Below are positions 27,540-36,160 of a DNA stretch of 64,000 bases, in pieces. The stretch lies in the NCBI GenBank assembly GCA_017643025.1, contig JAEPOG010000001.1, positions 558,001 through 622,000 of the forward strand, written 5' to 3'. The stretch is from Rhizobiaceae bacterium (lineage in GTDB: Bacteria; Pseudomonadota; Alphaproteobacteria; Rhizobiales; Rhizobiaceae). The position numbers and the translations under genes were made by a program. Numbering within the stretch: position 1 is the stretch's first letter; every line of letters begins with the position of its first letter. The notes below the pieces were generated by a model. The model did not search any database and was not told the DNA's origin. It was given only the letters and a program-made list of their open reading frames with translations.

Positions 27540-27561
27540 GATATAAAGATATCTTTATATC
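27540..27561. promoter_or_regulatory. Perfect 22-bp palindromic operator
   Basis: The arms GATATAAAGAT and ATCTTTATATC are exact reverse complements with no spacer. It is centred between the ArsR-methyltransferase gene (start 27525) and the divergent TrmO-like gene (start 27600). An AT-rich perfect dyad in a high-GC genome, next to an ArsR-family gene, is a very likely autoregulatory site that would also control metF and perhaps the divergent gene. Confidence 0.75.
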
Positions 27562-27599
27562 ATTTGCGTACGAACGGCAAGGCCCGCGGCGAATGTCAC

Positions 27600-28088
27600 A
27601 TGGCTGAAGCGCGTGAAGGCGAGGAGGCGCTTGATTTCGACCCCGGCGCGCTGCCGGGCGATGGCAAAATCGTCTTCATCGGGCGGCTCAATTCGCCGTG
27701 GAAGAGCCGCGACGAATGCCCCAAGAACATGGCCGATGCACGTAAGCTCGGCAGACCGGCCAGTGTGGCGATCGACACGCTCTACCGGCGCGGTCTGACA
27801 GGTCTGGAGCGCTTCAGCCATGTCATCCTGCTGACCTGGCTCGACCGCTCGCAGCGCGATCTGATTATCCAGAATCCGCGCCATGCGTCGGAGCCGCGCG
27901 GCACATTCTCGCTGCGCTCGCCTGTGCGACCGAACCCCATCGGATTGCATGTTGCACAGCTGGTCTCGCTGGATATCGACAGTGGCATTCTCGGCATCGA
28001 TGCCATCGACGCGCTGGACGGCACGCCGGTCATCGACGTGAAGCCCTATTTCCCTTCCATCGATTCGATCCCCGACGCGACAGGATGA
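27600..28088 (+). CDS. TrmO/TsaA-family SAM-dependent methyltransferase
   Basis: About 162 residues from the ATG at 27600. The family (YaeB/TsaA-like) includes TrmO, which N6-methylates threonylcarbamoyl-A37 of tRNA-Thr. Visible: KIVFIGRLNSPWKSRDECPKNM, LERFSHVILLTWLDRS, RGTFSLRSPVRPNPIGLHVAQLV and IDALDGTPVIDVKPYFPSID. The beta-barrel SAM-binding fold is complete, but the C-terminal extension of E. coli TrmO is absent, so tRNA specificity is uncertain. ATGA overlap with the next gene. Confidence 0.82.
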   Translation: MAEAREGEEALDFDPGALPGDGKIVFIGRLNSPWKSRDECPKNMADARKLGRPASVAIDTLYRRGLTGLERFSHVILLTWLDRSQRDLIIQNPRHASEPRGTFSLRSPVRPNPIGLHVAQLVSLDIDSGILGIDAIDALDGTPVIDVKPYFPSIDSIPDATG

Positions 28089-28396
28089 CCGCGAAAACCG
28101 GCCGCCAGCGCGCCATCGCAAAGGCCCTGACGGTGCTGCTGCCAATGGCGCCCTTTGCCGATATCGTGGCGATCCGCGAAGCGGCGCTTGCCCGCAAGAT
28201 GCGCGAGCTGCCGCCCACGATCGCCGTGTGGATCGCCACGGTCGCCCATGTGCGCCACGCGCACACTCAGTACGAAGCTCTGCTGGACGAGGGTTACGAC
28301 CGCGACGCCGCGCGGCATTTCGTTGTCGACGAAATCAACCGGGTGCTGACCGGATGGCGCGCGACAAGGCTGTTGGATGAGCAAGAGAGCGAGTAG
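28085..28396 (+). CDS. DUF2293-like small protein
   Basis: 103 residues, mostly helical, basic at the start (MTAKTGRQRAIAKALTVLLP). The central block VWIATVAHVRHAHTQYEALLDEGYDRDAARHFVVDEINRVLTGWR, given here in outline, matches my memory of DUF2293 proteins common in rhizobia. Function unknown. Translationally coupled to the TrmO-like gene; its last codons form the left arm of the inverted repeat at 28388. Confidence 0.72.
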   Translation: MTAKTGRQRAIAKALTVLLPMAPFADIVAIREAALARKMRELPPTIAVWIATVAHVRHAHTQYEALLDEGYDRDAARHFVVDEINRVLTGWRATRLLDEQESE

Positions 28397-28476
28397 CCAA
28401 TAGCGAATAGGGATATTGCGGCAGAGCCGACGCGCCGATATCGCCCCTATTCGCTACTCCCCATTCGCTACTCGCT
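28388..28476. repeat. Long imperfect inverted repeat between convergent genes
   Basis: Left arm begins AGCGAGTAGC (28388-28397) and contains ATAGCGAATAGGG. Right arm contains CCCCTATTCGCTA and ends GCTACTCGCT (28467-28476). The arms are built from repeated AGCGAATA-type heptads. It spans the stop of the DUF2293 gene and abuts the stop of the MOSC gene (28477), so it likely folds as a shared terminator. Confidence 0.6.
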
Positions 28477-29091
28477 TCACCGATAAATCCACTGCTCGGG
28501 TATGCGCACAGACACTTGTTCGCCGCGCTTGATCGTGCCGGGTTTCTCGACCCAGGCGACCAGGCCGCGCAGCCGCTTGGCGGCTTTCGGGAAAAGCAGC
28601 GATCCGGCCTCGTGGTCGGGCATGCGTGCGTTCTCGGCAACAGCGCGTCCGGCGACCCGGCATGGGCCGTTCTGGGCATCGACCTTGAGCGTCACCCCAC
28701 TCTGGAAGAAGAGCAGCGTGCCAGCCGGCAGCATGGAAAGCTGCGGAACGCCGGAGATCGAGAGGTTTGCGCCGACCCACTCGGCCTTCACCTCGCGAAT
28801 TTCCATGCGCTTGGCGATCTCGGCCAGCTCAACGGGAGAAACGATGGAGAGCTGCCGCTCGTTGCGTATTTCCGTGCCGCGCGGATACCACGGCTCGCGT
28901 CCGCCTGAGCGGCGCGTATAGCCGGCATGGAAATCGCCCTCCACGCCCTCGAAAGTGAGCGCAATCTCGTCCGCCTCGCGCGTCTGGAAATGTCCGAACG
29001 GCGCATTGTAGACGCCAGCGACTTCGCCCAGCAGCTTCTTCGCCGGCACGATTTCCGGTCCGTCGTCGGCGCGCGCGAATACGTCGAGCAT
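28477..29091 (-). CDS. MOSC-domain protein
   Basis: About 204 residues from the ATG at 29091, preceded by GGAGGGG. The MOSC sulfur-carrier domain is seen as VEGDFHAG at about residues 48-55, LSIVSPVELAEI, WVGANLSISGVP and the conserved cysteine in NGPCRVAGRAV. MOSC proteins handle sulfur or molybdenum-cofactor chemistry; without an associated flavodoxin or reductase domain the reaction is unknown. Confidence 0.83.
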   Translation of the reverse strand: MLDVFARADDGPEIVPAKKLLGEVAGVYNAPFGHFQTREADEIALTFEGVEGDFHAGYTRRSGGREPWYPRGTEIRNERQLSIVSPVELAEIAKRMEIREVKAEWVGANLSISGVPQLSMLPAGTLLFFQSGVTLKVDAQNGPCRVAGRAVAENARMPDHEAGSLLFPKAAKRLRGLVAWVEKPGTIKRGEQVSVRIPEQWIYR

Positions 29092-29174
29092 GGCAATCCC
29101 CTCCGTGGCAGGACGCACCATGCCACGCGGGTCGGTCAGGTCCAGCGAATTTGCCTGGGTTGGCCTCGGCGGGC

Positions 29175-30296
29175 CTACATCATCCTCAGCAGCGCACCGC
29201 CGATCGAGTAGCCCGCGCCGAAGGCGCACAGAAGCCCGTGCTCGCCGGGCTTCATGTCCTCGTGGTTTTCCTTGAGCGCGACAATGGCGCCGGCCGCCGC
29301 CGTGTTGCCCAGCTTTTCGAGAACGGTAGGCGCCCGGTCCTGATCGACCTCATGACCGAAGGAGAGCTTCAGGATCATCGCATTCATGCGCGCATTGGCC
29401 TGGTGCAGCCAGAAGCGGCGGATGTCCTGCGGCGTGTGGCCGTGCTCGGCGAGGAACTCGAGAATGAATTTGTGTCCCGCGACGGTGACTTCCTTGAACA
29501 CGCGGTTACCGACCTGCTTGATCATGTTGCCGGCTGTCGGCACGGACGACGTGTCCTCCTGCGCCGCGCGGTTGAGGAAGCCGAAATTGGTGCGGATGTT
29601 GTTGGAAAACTGCGTCCAGGTACGGGTGTCGATCACCTCGAAGCGGCCGGACCGCTGCTCGTTCTCGGCCATCGCCTCCACCACCATCGCGGTCGAAGCG
29701 TCGCCGAAGATGAAATGGGTCTGCCGGTCGCGAAAATTGAGATGGCCGGTGATGATTTCCGGCGTCACAACCAGCACGCGCCGCTGCGCGCCCGAGCGCA
29801 CCAGGTTGAACGCAACATGCAGCCCGGCCGCGGCCGACGAGCAACCAAGGCTCATGTCGAAGGCAGCGCCGTGCGTGCCCAGTTCCTGCTGGATTTCGAT
29901 GGCGATAGCTGGATAAGGCCGCTGCTGGTGCGAGGCGGCGCAGATCACCATGTCGATGTCGCCGGCCTCTAGACCGGCATGATCCAGCGCCTTGCGCGCC
30001 GAGGCGACGCCGAACTCGGCCATGACCGACAGTTCGCTGTCGGGCCGCTCGGGAATGCGCGGCGCCATGCGGTCGGGATCGAGTATGCCGTCGGGCTGCA
30101 GCACGTGGCGGTTTTTCACGCCCGAAGCGTATTCGATGAACTCGACGCTGGATTCCGACAGCGGCTCCTCGCCGGTCTTGGCGCGGCGCGCGTTCTCCTT
30201 GGCGACCCAGGCATTGAAGCTGGCGACCAGCTCCTCGTTGGATATCACCGCCTCGGGAATCTCGATGCCGATGCCCGAGATGCAGGCACGCAGCAT
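29175..30296 (-). CDS. 3-oxoacyl-ACP synthase III-like condensing enzyme (FabH family)
   Basis: About 373 residues from the ATG at 30296 (MLRACISGIGIEIPEAVISN), somewhat longer than typical FabH (about 320). The thiolase-fold triad is intact: Cys152 (MSLGCSSAAAG), His298 (WLHQANARMN) and Asn331 (KLGNTAAAG). The acyl-CoA/ACP substrate is unknown; longer FabH homologues like this often serve specialised lipids rather than housekeeping fatty acid initiation. Monocistronic as far as visible. Possible upstream ATGs at 30356 and 30362 lack family support. Confidence 0.87.
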   Translation of the reverse strand: MLRACISGIGIEIPEAVISNEELVASFNAWVAKENARRAKTGEEPLSESSVEFIEYASGVKNRHVLQPDGILDPDRMAPRIPERPDSELSVMAEFGVASARKALDHAGLEAGDIDMVICAASHQQRPYPAIAIEIQQELGTHGAAFDMSLGCSSAAAGLHVAFNLVRSGAQRRVLVVTPEIITGHLNFRDRQTHFIFGDASTAMVVEAMAENEQRSGRFEVIDTRTWTQFSNNIRTNFGFLNRAAQEDTSSVPTAGNMIKQVGNRVFKEVTVAGHKFILEFLAEHGHTPQDIRRFWLHQANARMNAMILKLSFGHEVDQDRAPTVLEKLGNTAAAGAIVALKENHEDMKPGEHGLLCAFGAGYSIGGALLRMM

Positions 30297-30561
30297 GGTT
30301 CGTGCTTCACCGCTCCGGGCAGCATCCTGCCCGATGTGGTCGATACGCCGTAACATGTTCATCGCCGTCGCTGTCCCCTCTCCGCCACCCAAACGCATTC
30401 CTGCGGAGCCGGCCTCGCACCAAGCCGCTGACACCCTAATGCCAAATGCCCGTGAAATTCTAGGCACATCTTTCACGAAGGGTGTTGCGAAAGTGTGATC
30501 GGGGCGGAATTTGGGGAGTGCCAACAATCATACGACAATGTTGCCGACAACGATTCGCCAA

Positions 30562-31377
30562 TTATCCGTGCTTGTCAGCCTTTTGAATGAGCATTTCGCT
30601 CACTGACACCGAACCGGCCTTCTCGATGGTTCGAAATTCCTTCAAAGAAAGTACGACCTGATCAGGGTATTCAACATCGATACCGAATAACTCTCTCATT
30701 CCATTCTTGAATTCTTCCATTTTGGAAAAAATTTCATCGGAAAGAATTCGATCTCGAACCAAGTTGAAGGTTTCAAATCGTTCAACAGAAACATCTCTCA
30801 ACTGCTGCAGTCTGCTCGAATAACCCTTCGAGTCCTTGATCGGGCTCCCAAATTCATCTGAAATTAGCTTTTTTGCCTCCTGCTCGGTTCTGCTAAAAAC
30901 CATGCTTATTTCATTAACATCGTCAATCACTATATCGAAAAGAAAATAGTCATCGAGAAACTTCTTAGTTTCTGAAAAATCTATCTCCTGGCCAAGATCC
31001 GAATGAACTCTTAGAACACGATTGTATAGCTCCCAAACATTTGCCCATCGTCGCCCGACAGATCCTCCCCACCGCCCCGTGCTAGCTTTTTCTTTCAGAA
31101 TTTCACTTGAATATATTTCAACTATCGATTTCAGCTGCTGAACGAGCTTGGCCGCTTCTTTCTGCTTTTCTTCCCACAATTCTGCTTCAAATCCCAGCCC
31201 CTTAAAGCGTTTGAATCTGGATAGGTTGGAATAAAAGAAGGAAAAGAACGAGAAGCCGAAAGCAGAAGCCGACGTCGTTACGTCGCCAAGCACAAGATAG
31301 TAGAATCCGAAAACACCCAGCGCGACGCCAACAATCGCAAACAGAGTACGTTCCCAGTTTTCAGATAACCAACGCAT
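30562..31377 (-). CDS. Unknown membrane-anchored protein, AT-rich and probably acquired
   Basis: 271 residues; no family recognised. Two adjacent hydrophobic segments at about residues 10-30 and 36-50, a basic patch (SRFKRFKGLGF), then a long hydrophilic, helix-rich cytoplasmic part with coiled-coil character (EKQKEAAKLVQQLKSIVEIY) and a C-terminal regulatory-looking tail. Base composition is clearly unlike its surroundings: 22 of 60 bases at 30661-30720 are G or C, against 35 of 60 at 31441-31500 next door. Codons are AT-ending. It sits alone between the fabH-like gene and ettA, suggesting an insertion by horizontal transfer without visible mobile-element remains. Confidence 0.75.
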   Translation of the reverse strand: MRWLSENWERTLFAIVGVALGVFGFYYLVLGDVTTSASAFGFSFFSFFYSNLSRFKRFKGLGFEAELWEEKQKEAAKLVQQLKSIVEIYSSEILKEKASTGRWGGSVGRRWANVWELYNRVLRVHSDLGQEIDFSETKKFLDDYFLFDIVIDDVNEISMVFSRTEQEAKKLISDEFGSPIKDSKGYSSRLQQLRDVSVERFETFNLVRDRILSDEIFSKMEEFKNGMRELFGIDVEYPDQVVLSLKEFRTIEKAGSVSVSEMLIQKADKHG

Positions 31378-31388
31378 TCATTAACCCC

Positions 31389-33038
31389 CTACCGCGTCAG
31401 CCTTTTATACGTCACGCGCTTGGGATTGACGCTGTCGGGACCCAGCCGGCGCACCTTGTCGGCCTCGTAATCATCGAAATTGCCCTCGAACCATTCGACA
31501 TGGCTGTCGCCCTCGAAGGCGAGGATGTGGGTCGCCAACCGGTCGAGGAACATGCGGTCGTGGCTGATGATGACGGCGCAGCCGGCGAAGTTCTCCAGCG
31601 CGTCCTCGAGTGCCGCCAGCGTTTCGGTGTCGAGGTCGTTGGTCGGCTCGTCGAGCAGGAGCACGTTGCCGCCCTCTTTCAGCAGCTTGGCGAGATGCAC
31701 CCGGTTGCGCTGGCCGCCGGAGAGGTTGCCGACCTTCTGCTGCTGGTCGCCGCCCTTGAAGTTGAAGGACGAGGCGTAGGCGCGAGAGTTCACCTCGTGC
31801 TTGCCGAGCTTGATGATGTCGTTGCCGCCGGAGATTTCCTCCCAGACGGTCTTCGAACCGTCGAGGTGGTCGCGGCTCTGGTCGACATAGCCCAGATGCA
31901 CCGTGTCGCCGATGCGGATTTCGCCGGCATCGGGCTTCTCCTGCCCGGTCAGCATGCGAAACAGCGTCGTCTTGCCGGCGCCGTTCGGCCCGATCACGCC
32001 AACAATGCCGCCGGGCGGCAGCTTGAAGGAAAGATCGTCGATCAGCAGCTTCTCGCCATACGCCTTGGTGAGGCCCTCGACCTCGATTACCTGGTTGCCC
32101 AGCCGTTCGCCGACGGGAACGATGATCTGTGCATCGCCGGGGCGCCGGTCGGCGGCAGCCTTGACCAGCTCGTCATAGGCCCTGATGCGCGCCTTGGACT
32201 TCGCCTGCCGCGCGCGCGGGCTGGAGGCGATCCATTCGCGCTCGCTGGAAATGGCGCGCTGACGCGCGGCCTCCTCGCGGCCCTCCTGCTGCATGCGCTT
32301 CGCCTTCTGCTCCAGATAGGCGGAATAGTTGCCCTCGTAGGGAATGCCGCGGCCACGGTCGAGCTCGAGGATCCAGCCGGTAACATTGTCGAGGAAGTAG
32401 CGGTCGTGGGTGATGATCAGCACCGCGCCGGGATATTCGCGCAGGTGCTTTTCCAGCCAGGCGGTGGTCTCCGCGTCGAGATGGTTGGTCGGCTCGTCGA
32501 GAAGAAGCAGGTCAGGCTGCGAGAGCAGCAATTTGCACAGCGCCACGCGGCGCTTCTCGCCGCCGGAAAGCTTGGTCACGTCGGCATCGCCCGGCGGGCA
32601 GCGCAGCGCCTCCATCGCCATCTCCACCTGGCTGTCGAGGTCCCACAGATTCTGGCTGTCGATCTGGTCCTGTAGCTGTGAGGCCTCGTCCGCCGTCTCG
32701 TCGGAATAGTTCATCATCAGTTCGTTGTAGCGGTCGAGCACGGCCTTCTTGCCCGCCACGCCTTCCATGACGTTGCCCATCACGTCCTTGGTCGGGTCGA
32801 GCTCCGGCTCCTGCGGCAGATATCCGCAGGTGGCGCCCTCGGCGAGCCACGCCTCGCCGCTGAACTCCTTGTCCAGCCCGGCCATGATCTTGAGCACCGT
32901 CGACTTGCCGGCTCCGTTGGGGCCGAGAATGCCGATCTTGGCATCCGGGTAGAAGGAGAGGTGGATATTCTCCAGCACCTTCTTCTGGCCGAAGGACTTG
33001 GAGAGGCCGGACATGTGATAAATGAACTGGCGAGCCAT
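31389..33038 (-). CDS. ettA: EttA, ABC-F translation factor
   Basis: Energy-sensing ribosome-associated ATPase that gates the first peptide-bond step. About 549 residues from the ATG at 33038 ([17 protein letters not shown]). Two ABC domains: Walker [10 protein letters not shown] twice (about residues 40 and 335), signatures [11 protein letters not shown] and [15 protein letters not shown], Walker [13 protein letters not shown] and [12 protein letters not shown]. The linker between them carries the arm and P-site-interaction motif region ([19 protein letters not shown]). No membrane domain. Length and N-terminus match EttA closely. Confidence 0.95.
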   Translation of the reverse strand: MARQFIYHMSGLSKSFGQKKVLENIHLSFYPDAKIGILGPNGAGKSTVLKIMAGLDKEFSGEAWLAEGATCGYLPQEPELDPTKDVMGNVMEGVAGKKAVLDRYNELMMNYSDETADEASQLQDQIDSQNLWDLDSQVEMAMEALRCPPGDADVTKLSGGEKRRVALCKLLLSQPDLLLLDEPTNHLDAETTAWLEKHLREYPGAVLIITHDRYFLDNVTGWILELDRGRGIPYEGNYSAYLEQKAKRMQQEGREEAARQRAISSEREWIASSPRARQAKSKARIRAYDELVKAAADRRPGDAQIIVPVGERLGNQVIEVEGLTKAYGEKLLIDDLSFKLPPGGIVGVIGPNGAGKTTLFRMLTGQEKPDAGEIRIGDTVHLGYVDQSRDHLDGSKTVWEEISGGNDIIKLGKHEVNSRAYASSFNFKGGDQQQKVGNLSGGQRNRVHLAKLLKEGGNVLLLDEPTNDLDTETLAALEDALENFAGCAVIISHDRMFLDRLATHILAFEGDSHVEWFEGNFDDYEADKVRRLGPDSVNPKRVTYKRLTR

Positions 33039-33139
33039 GGCGCGCGCGATCCTCGTGATGCGAATGCGTGGGAAAACGGTCGCGGCGTATGTATGCGAAA
33101 GCAGGCTGGGTAGCAATGCGCCCGGCGGGTAGAGAGCGC

Positions 33140-33823
33140 CTAGCCGGCCACCTCGTCGAGCAGCCACTTGCCGACTGGCCATGTGGCGGCGAAGTGCGCC
33201 TCTGCCACGTCGGCGAAATCCGTGGCGGTGGCCGCCGCGAATGGCAGTTCAAGCCCGGCATAGAGCCCTTCGTGCAGCAGGTAGGTGGCGCGCTTGTGGT
33301 TCTCGTCGTAACCGCGCGGCACCTTCTTTCGGGTCGCGCCGCCGACCGTGTACGGCCCCGCAGCCGTCACCTTGGCTACCGCCGCCTCCAGCGCCTTGCC
33401 GGAGCGCTCTTCCACCACGGCATCGCGATATTTCACGACCAGCTCCTTGTTCAGAGCATGCATGCCGGAGCCGAGATAGAGCCTGTCGGCGGTGATGCGC
33501 AGATAGAAGCCGGGCCGGTCCCAGCCGCGCTTGTCGCCATGCCAGAACCACAAATCGAGATGGTCCTTGTAGGGCGTCTTGTCGGCGGAGAAGCGCGTGT
33601 CGCGATTGATGCGCGAGATCGAGCCGTTGATCTTCGGTTCGGCGTGAACGTCGGGGGAAATCGCTCGCAGGCGCGGCGCCATCTCCTCCACGAATGCCCT
33701 GCCGGCATCGACATATCCCGCTTCGTAGCGGTCGCGATTGGCCTCGAACCAGTCGCGGTCATTGTTCTTCGCGATATCGGTGAGAAAGGCTGCCGTTTCG
33801 GCCGGGAAGGAGAAAGTCGCCAT
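33140..33823 (-). CDS. DUF2461-family protein
   Basis: 227 residues. It matches the TIGR02453/DUF2461 family by [51 protein letters not shown] and [18 protein letters not shown]. Function unknown. It is encoded alone between ettA and the YiiX-like gene; the start ATG at 33823 has GGAG-like sequence upstream. Confidence 0.83.
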   Translation of the reverse strand: MATFSFPAETAAFLTDIAKNNDRDWFEANRDRYEAGYVDAGRAFVEEMAPRLRAISPDVHAEPKINGSISRINRDTRFSADKTPYKDHLDLWFWHGDKRGWDRPGFYLRITADRLYLGSGMHALNKELVVKYRDAVVEERSGKALEAAVAKVTAAGPYTVGGATRKKVPRGYDENHKRATYLLHEGLYAGLELPFAAATATDFADVAEAHFAATWPVGKWLLDEVAG

Positions 33824-33850
33824 GCTCGCATCCTCCGCTTGATCCGATCA

Positions 33851-34714
33851 TCATCCCGCCGGCTGTGGCACGGTCAATACGCTCCTGACATCATTGCTGA
33901 CACCGGTGGCGAAGGTTTCGGGGCTGTCGGGCCAGATGTAGCGGCGCACCGAAAGATGCCGGGAGCCATCGACGGCTAGGCGCGCAATATCGTCCGGGAT
34001 GATCGCGTAACGCCCGCGCGTGAAGCGCACCGGGATGCCGAACTCGGGGAAGACCTCGGCCACCAGCTCGGCGCAGGTCAGCCGCGACCGGTCGCGGAAA
34101 TCGAAATTGTAATCGAAGGGCGTACCGAGATGCGCGAACAGTGCCGAATATCTTGCCCGCCGCCACGCAGCGCCACGGTCCCGTACGCGCAGGATGACGA
34201 TTTCGTCGACATCGATCATTTCGCTGAACGGCGAAAGGCGAACATTGTCCCCGGCCGATTCAAGCACCGTGCGACCCTTGGCAAGCGCGTCGTGGTACGG
34301 CGCGACCTCCGGCAGCGACAGCACACCGGCGCGCCGCATCTCGTCTTCGGTGCCGAGCCAGACGATCGCATGGGTGAAATGGCTGGTGATCAAGGCCCGC
34401 GTCAGCGCCGGACGCGAACGCACCAGCACGATGTCGAGCGGCCTGAGCTCGGATCGCACGAACTCCGCCAGCCCCTCGCGGTAGATCAGTTCGCCATGCG
34501 GCGCGGCCAGGTTGCGCACGACGGGCGAAAGCGCGCCGCCGAAAGTCTGCGTCAGCGCCAGCAGCGGACCGGTCTCGCCTGCCTTGGCGTAAGCCGGCGC
34601 GTCTTCTTCGGCGAAATAGATCTTGGGGCCGGCGCAGCCGGCAAGCGCGAACGCCACGGCGAGCAGGATCGCAAGCCGTCCGGATACGCCGCTTGATCCT
34701 GTCCCCTTCCCCAT
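33851..34714 (-). CDS. YiiX-like permuted NlpC/P60 cysteine hydrolase, lipoprotein
   Basis: 287 residues. Lipoprotein signal with lipobox LAGC (Cys27). A circularly permuted NlpC/P60 (YiiX/C92) domain follows: LRPLDIVLVRS, then the catalytic histidine in SHFTHAIVWLG (His115 or His112), and the catalytic cysteine in RLTCAELVAEVF (Cys214), with the intervening FDYNFDFRD. It would act on amide or ester bonds of peptidoglycan or lipids in the envelope. The order His before Cys is the sign of the permuted family. Confidence 0.8.
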   Translation of the reverse strand: MGKGTGSSGVSGRLAILLAVAFALAGCAGPKIYFAEEDAPAYAKAGETGPLLALTQTFGGALSPVVRNLAAPHGELIYREGLAEFVRSELRPLDIVLVRSRPALTRALITSHFTHAIVWLGTEDEMRRAGVLSLPEVAPYHDALAKGRTVLESAGDNVRLSPFSEMIDVDEIVILRVRDRGAAWRRARYSALFAHLGTPFDYNFDFRDRSRLTCAELVAEVFPEFGIPVRFTRGRYAIIPDDIARLAVDGSRHLSVRRYIWPDSPETFATGVSNDVRSVLTVPQPAG

Positions 34715-34835
34715 TGAGGTAAGCTACCACGGGCATCGGCGCACGTCACACCGCAAGGCGCGCTTTGGCGCTTGCCTTGCCACGGGCTTTCCGCGACTGT
34801 TCCGGCGCAACGTTCAACCGCCTGGGAGGCCGCAA

Positions 34836-35150
34836 ATGAACATCAAGACGATGCTGATCCCCGCCGTCATGGCTGCCGGTTTGATTGGCTTCACAGGCGC
34901 GGCCGAGGCAGCCAAGACCTGCAAGCTCAGCGTCTCCGGCCCGACCGTGCGCGGCCATCCGACGCGCGTTACCGCCGAGGTGGCAGCAGCCACCGTGTGG
35001 TCAACGAAGGTTGCGAACATCTACACGCTGCGTTTCGCCAACTGGACGAATGCGGAAAACTCGAGCTTCAGCTGTTCGCGATACACAACTGTGATCGGCA
35101 TCAACGCATGGCGGTGCCGGGCAACGGCCCGACCCTGCGCCTACGATTGA
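34836..35150 (+). CDS. Small secreted protein, unknown
   Basis: 104 residues from the ATG at 34836, seven bases after GGGAGG. Signal peptide MNIKTMLIPAVMAAGLIGFT to AEA-AKT. The mature part is about 80 residues with four cysteines (KTCKLSV, SCSRY, WRCRA, PCAYD), so two disulfides are likely; a beta-rich pattern is suggested by alternating Thr/Val. No family recognised. Ends 9 bp before the alpha/beta hydrolase gene and may be co-transcribed with it. Confidence 0.68.
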   Translation: MNIKTMLIPAVMAAGLIGFTGAAEAAKTCKLSVSGPTVRGHPTRVTAEVAAATVWSTKVANIYTLRFANWTNAENSSFSCSRYTTVIGINAWRCRATARPCAYD

Positions 35151-35159
35151 CGGCGCCCG

Positions 35160-36089
35160 ATGCCGTTTGCCAAGCCTAAGTCGCTGCCCTCGCCCACCGG
35201 CGCATCGCTCAACCTCTACGTTCGCAAGGCGAAGGGTAAAGGACGCGGCGTCGTCCAGATCAATCACGGCCTTGCCGAGCATGCGGCGCGATATGAGCGC
35301 TTCGCCGATGTTCTGGCCGGATACGGCATCCACACCTATGCGCATGACCATCGCGGCCATGGCGGCACCACGGCGCCAGGCGCACCGCCGCGCATGTTCG
35401 GCCCATGGCCGTCCGGCGACAAGGTGATCGCCGATGTGGACGCGGTGCATGGCCACATCGCCGAAAAGCACCCCGGCCTGCCGGTCATCACCTTCGGCCA
35501 TTCCATGGGTGCGCTGATCAGCATGTGCCACACGCTGCGTTATCCGGAGCGCGCCGCCGGCGTCGCCATCTGGAACGGTCAGTTCACCCCGGCGCCTGCG
35601 CTGCTGGCGGCGAAGGCCGCAATGGCTTGGGAGCGCTTCCGCCTCGGCTCGGATGCTGCTTCGCGCATCATCCCGAAGCTCACCTTCCAGGCTTGGGCGA
35701 AGCAGATACCCAACCGCCGCACCGATTTCGACTGGTTGTCGCGCGACCCCGAGGAGGTCGACAAATATGTCGCCGATCCGCTTTGCGGCTGGGACGCGTC
35801 GGTGGCGATGTGGTCCGACCTCTTCGGTTTCATCGACTACTGCAGCGACGATGATCGCTTCGCCGCAGTACCGAAAGACCGGCCATTCAACCTTGTCGGC
35901 GGCGAGAAAGACCCTAGCACCGAAGGCGGCAAGCTTGTCCGCAGGTTCGAAAAGCGCCTCACACGGTTGGGATTTTCGAATCTGACTTCAAGGGTTTACG
36001 CCGACACGCGGCACGAATGCCTGAACGACTTGAATCGAAATCTCATCATGGACGAATTCGCGGTCTGGGCGGAAAAGGTCTGCGCCTGA
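35160..36089 (+). CDS. Alpha/beta hydrolase, monoacylglycerol-lipase-like
   Basis: 309 residues. Serine-hydrolase fold with oxyanion region NHGLAEHAARYERFADVL and HDHRGHGGT, nucleophile elbow GHSMG (Ser115), acid near the GGEKDPST segment and histidine in DTRHECLNDLNR close to the C-terminus. The HG-L-EH and RGHG pattern is that of the lysophospholipase/monoacylglycerol lipase (PldB) group. No signal peptide; presumably cytoplasmic. The substrate is inferred only to family level. Confidence 0.83.
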   Translation: MPFAKPKSLPSPTGASLNLYVRKAKGKGRGVVQINHGLAEHAARYERFADVLAGYGIHTYAHDHRGHGGTTAPGAPPRMFGPWPSGDKVIADVDAVHGHIAEKHPGLPVITFGHSMGALISMCHTLRYPERAAGVAIWNGQFTPAPALLAAKAAMAWERFRLGSDAASRIIPKLTFQAWAKQIPNRRTDFDWLSRDPEEVDKYVADPLCGWDASVAMWSDLFGFIDYCSDDDRFAAVPKDRPFNLVGGEKDPSTEGGKLVRRFEKRLTRLGFSNLTSRVYADTRHECLNDLNRNLIMDEFAVWAEKVCA

Positions 36090-36160
36090 CAGCGTCTGGA
36101 CCAATCGGCTGGATTGTCTCCGCTGTTGTCCGACCGACCCTTCAAGCGTAACCGATACCC

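Noticed and set aside
27540..27561. Insertion-sequence terminal repeat
   Set aside because: A single 22-bp dyad with no second copy, target duplication or transposase nearby; position next to an ArsR gene fits an operator.
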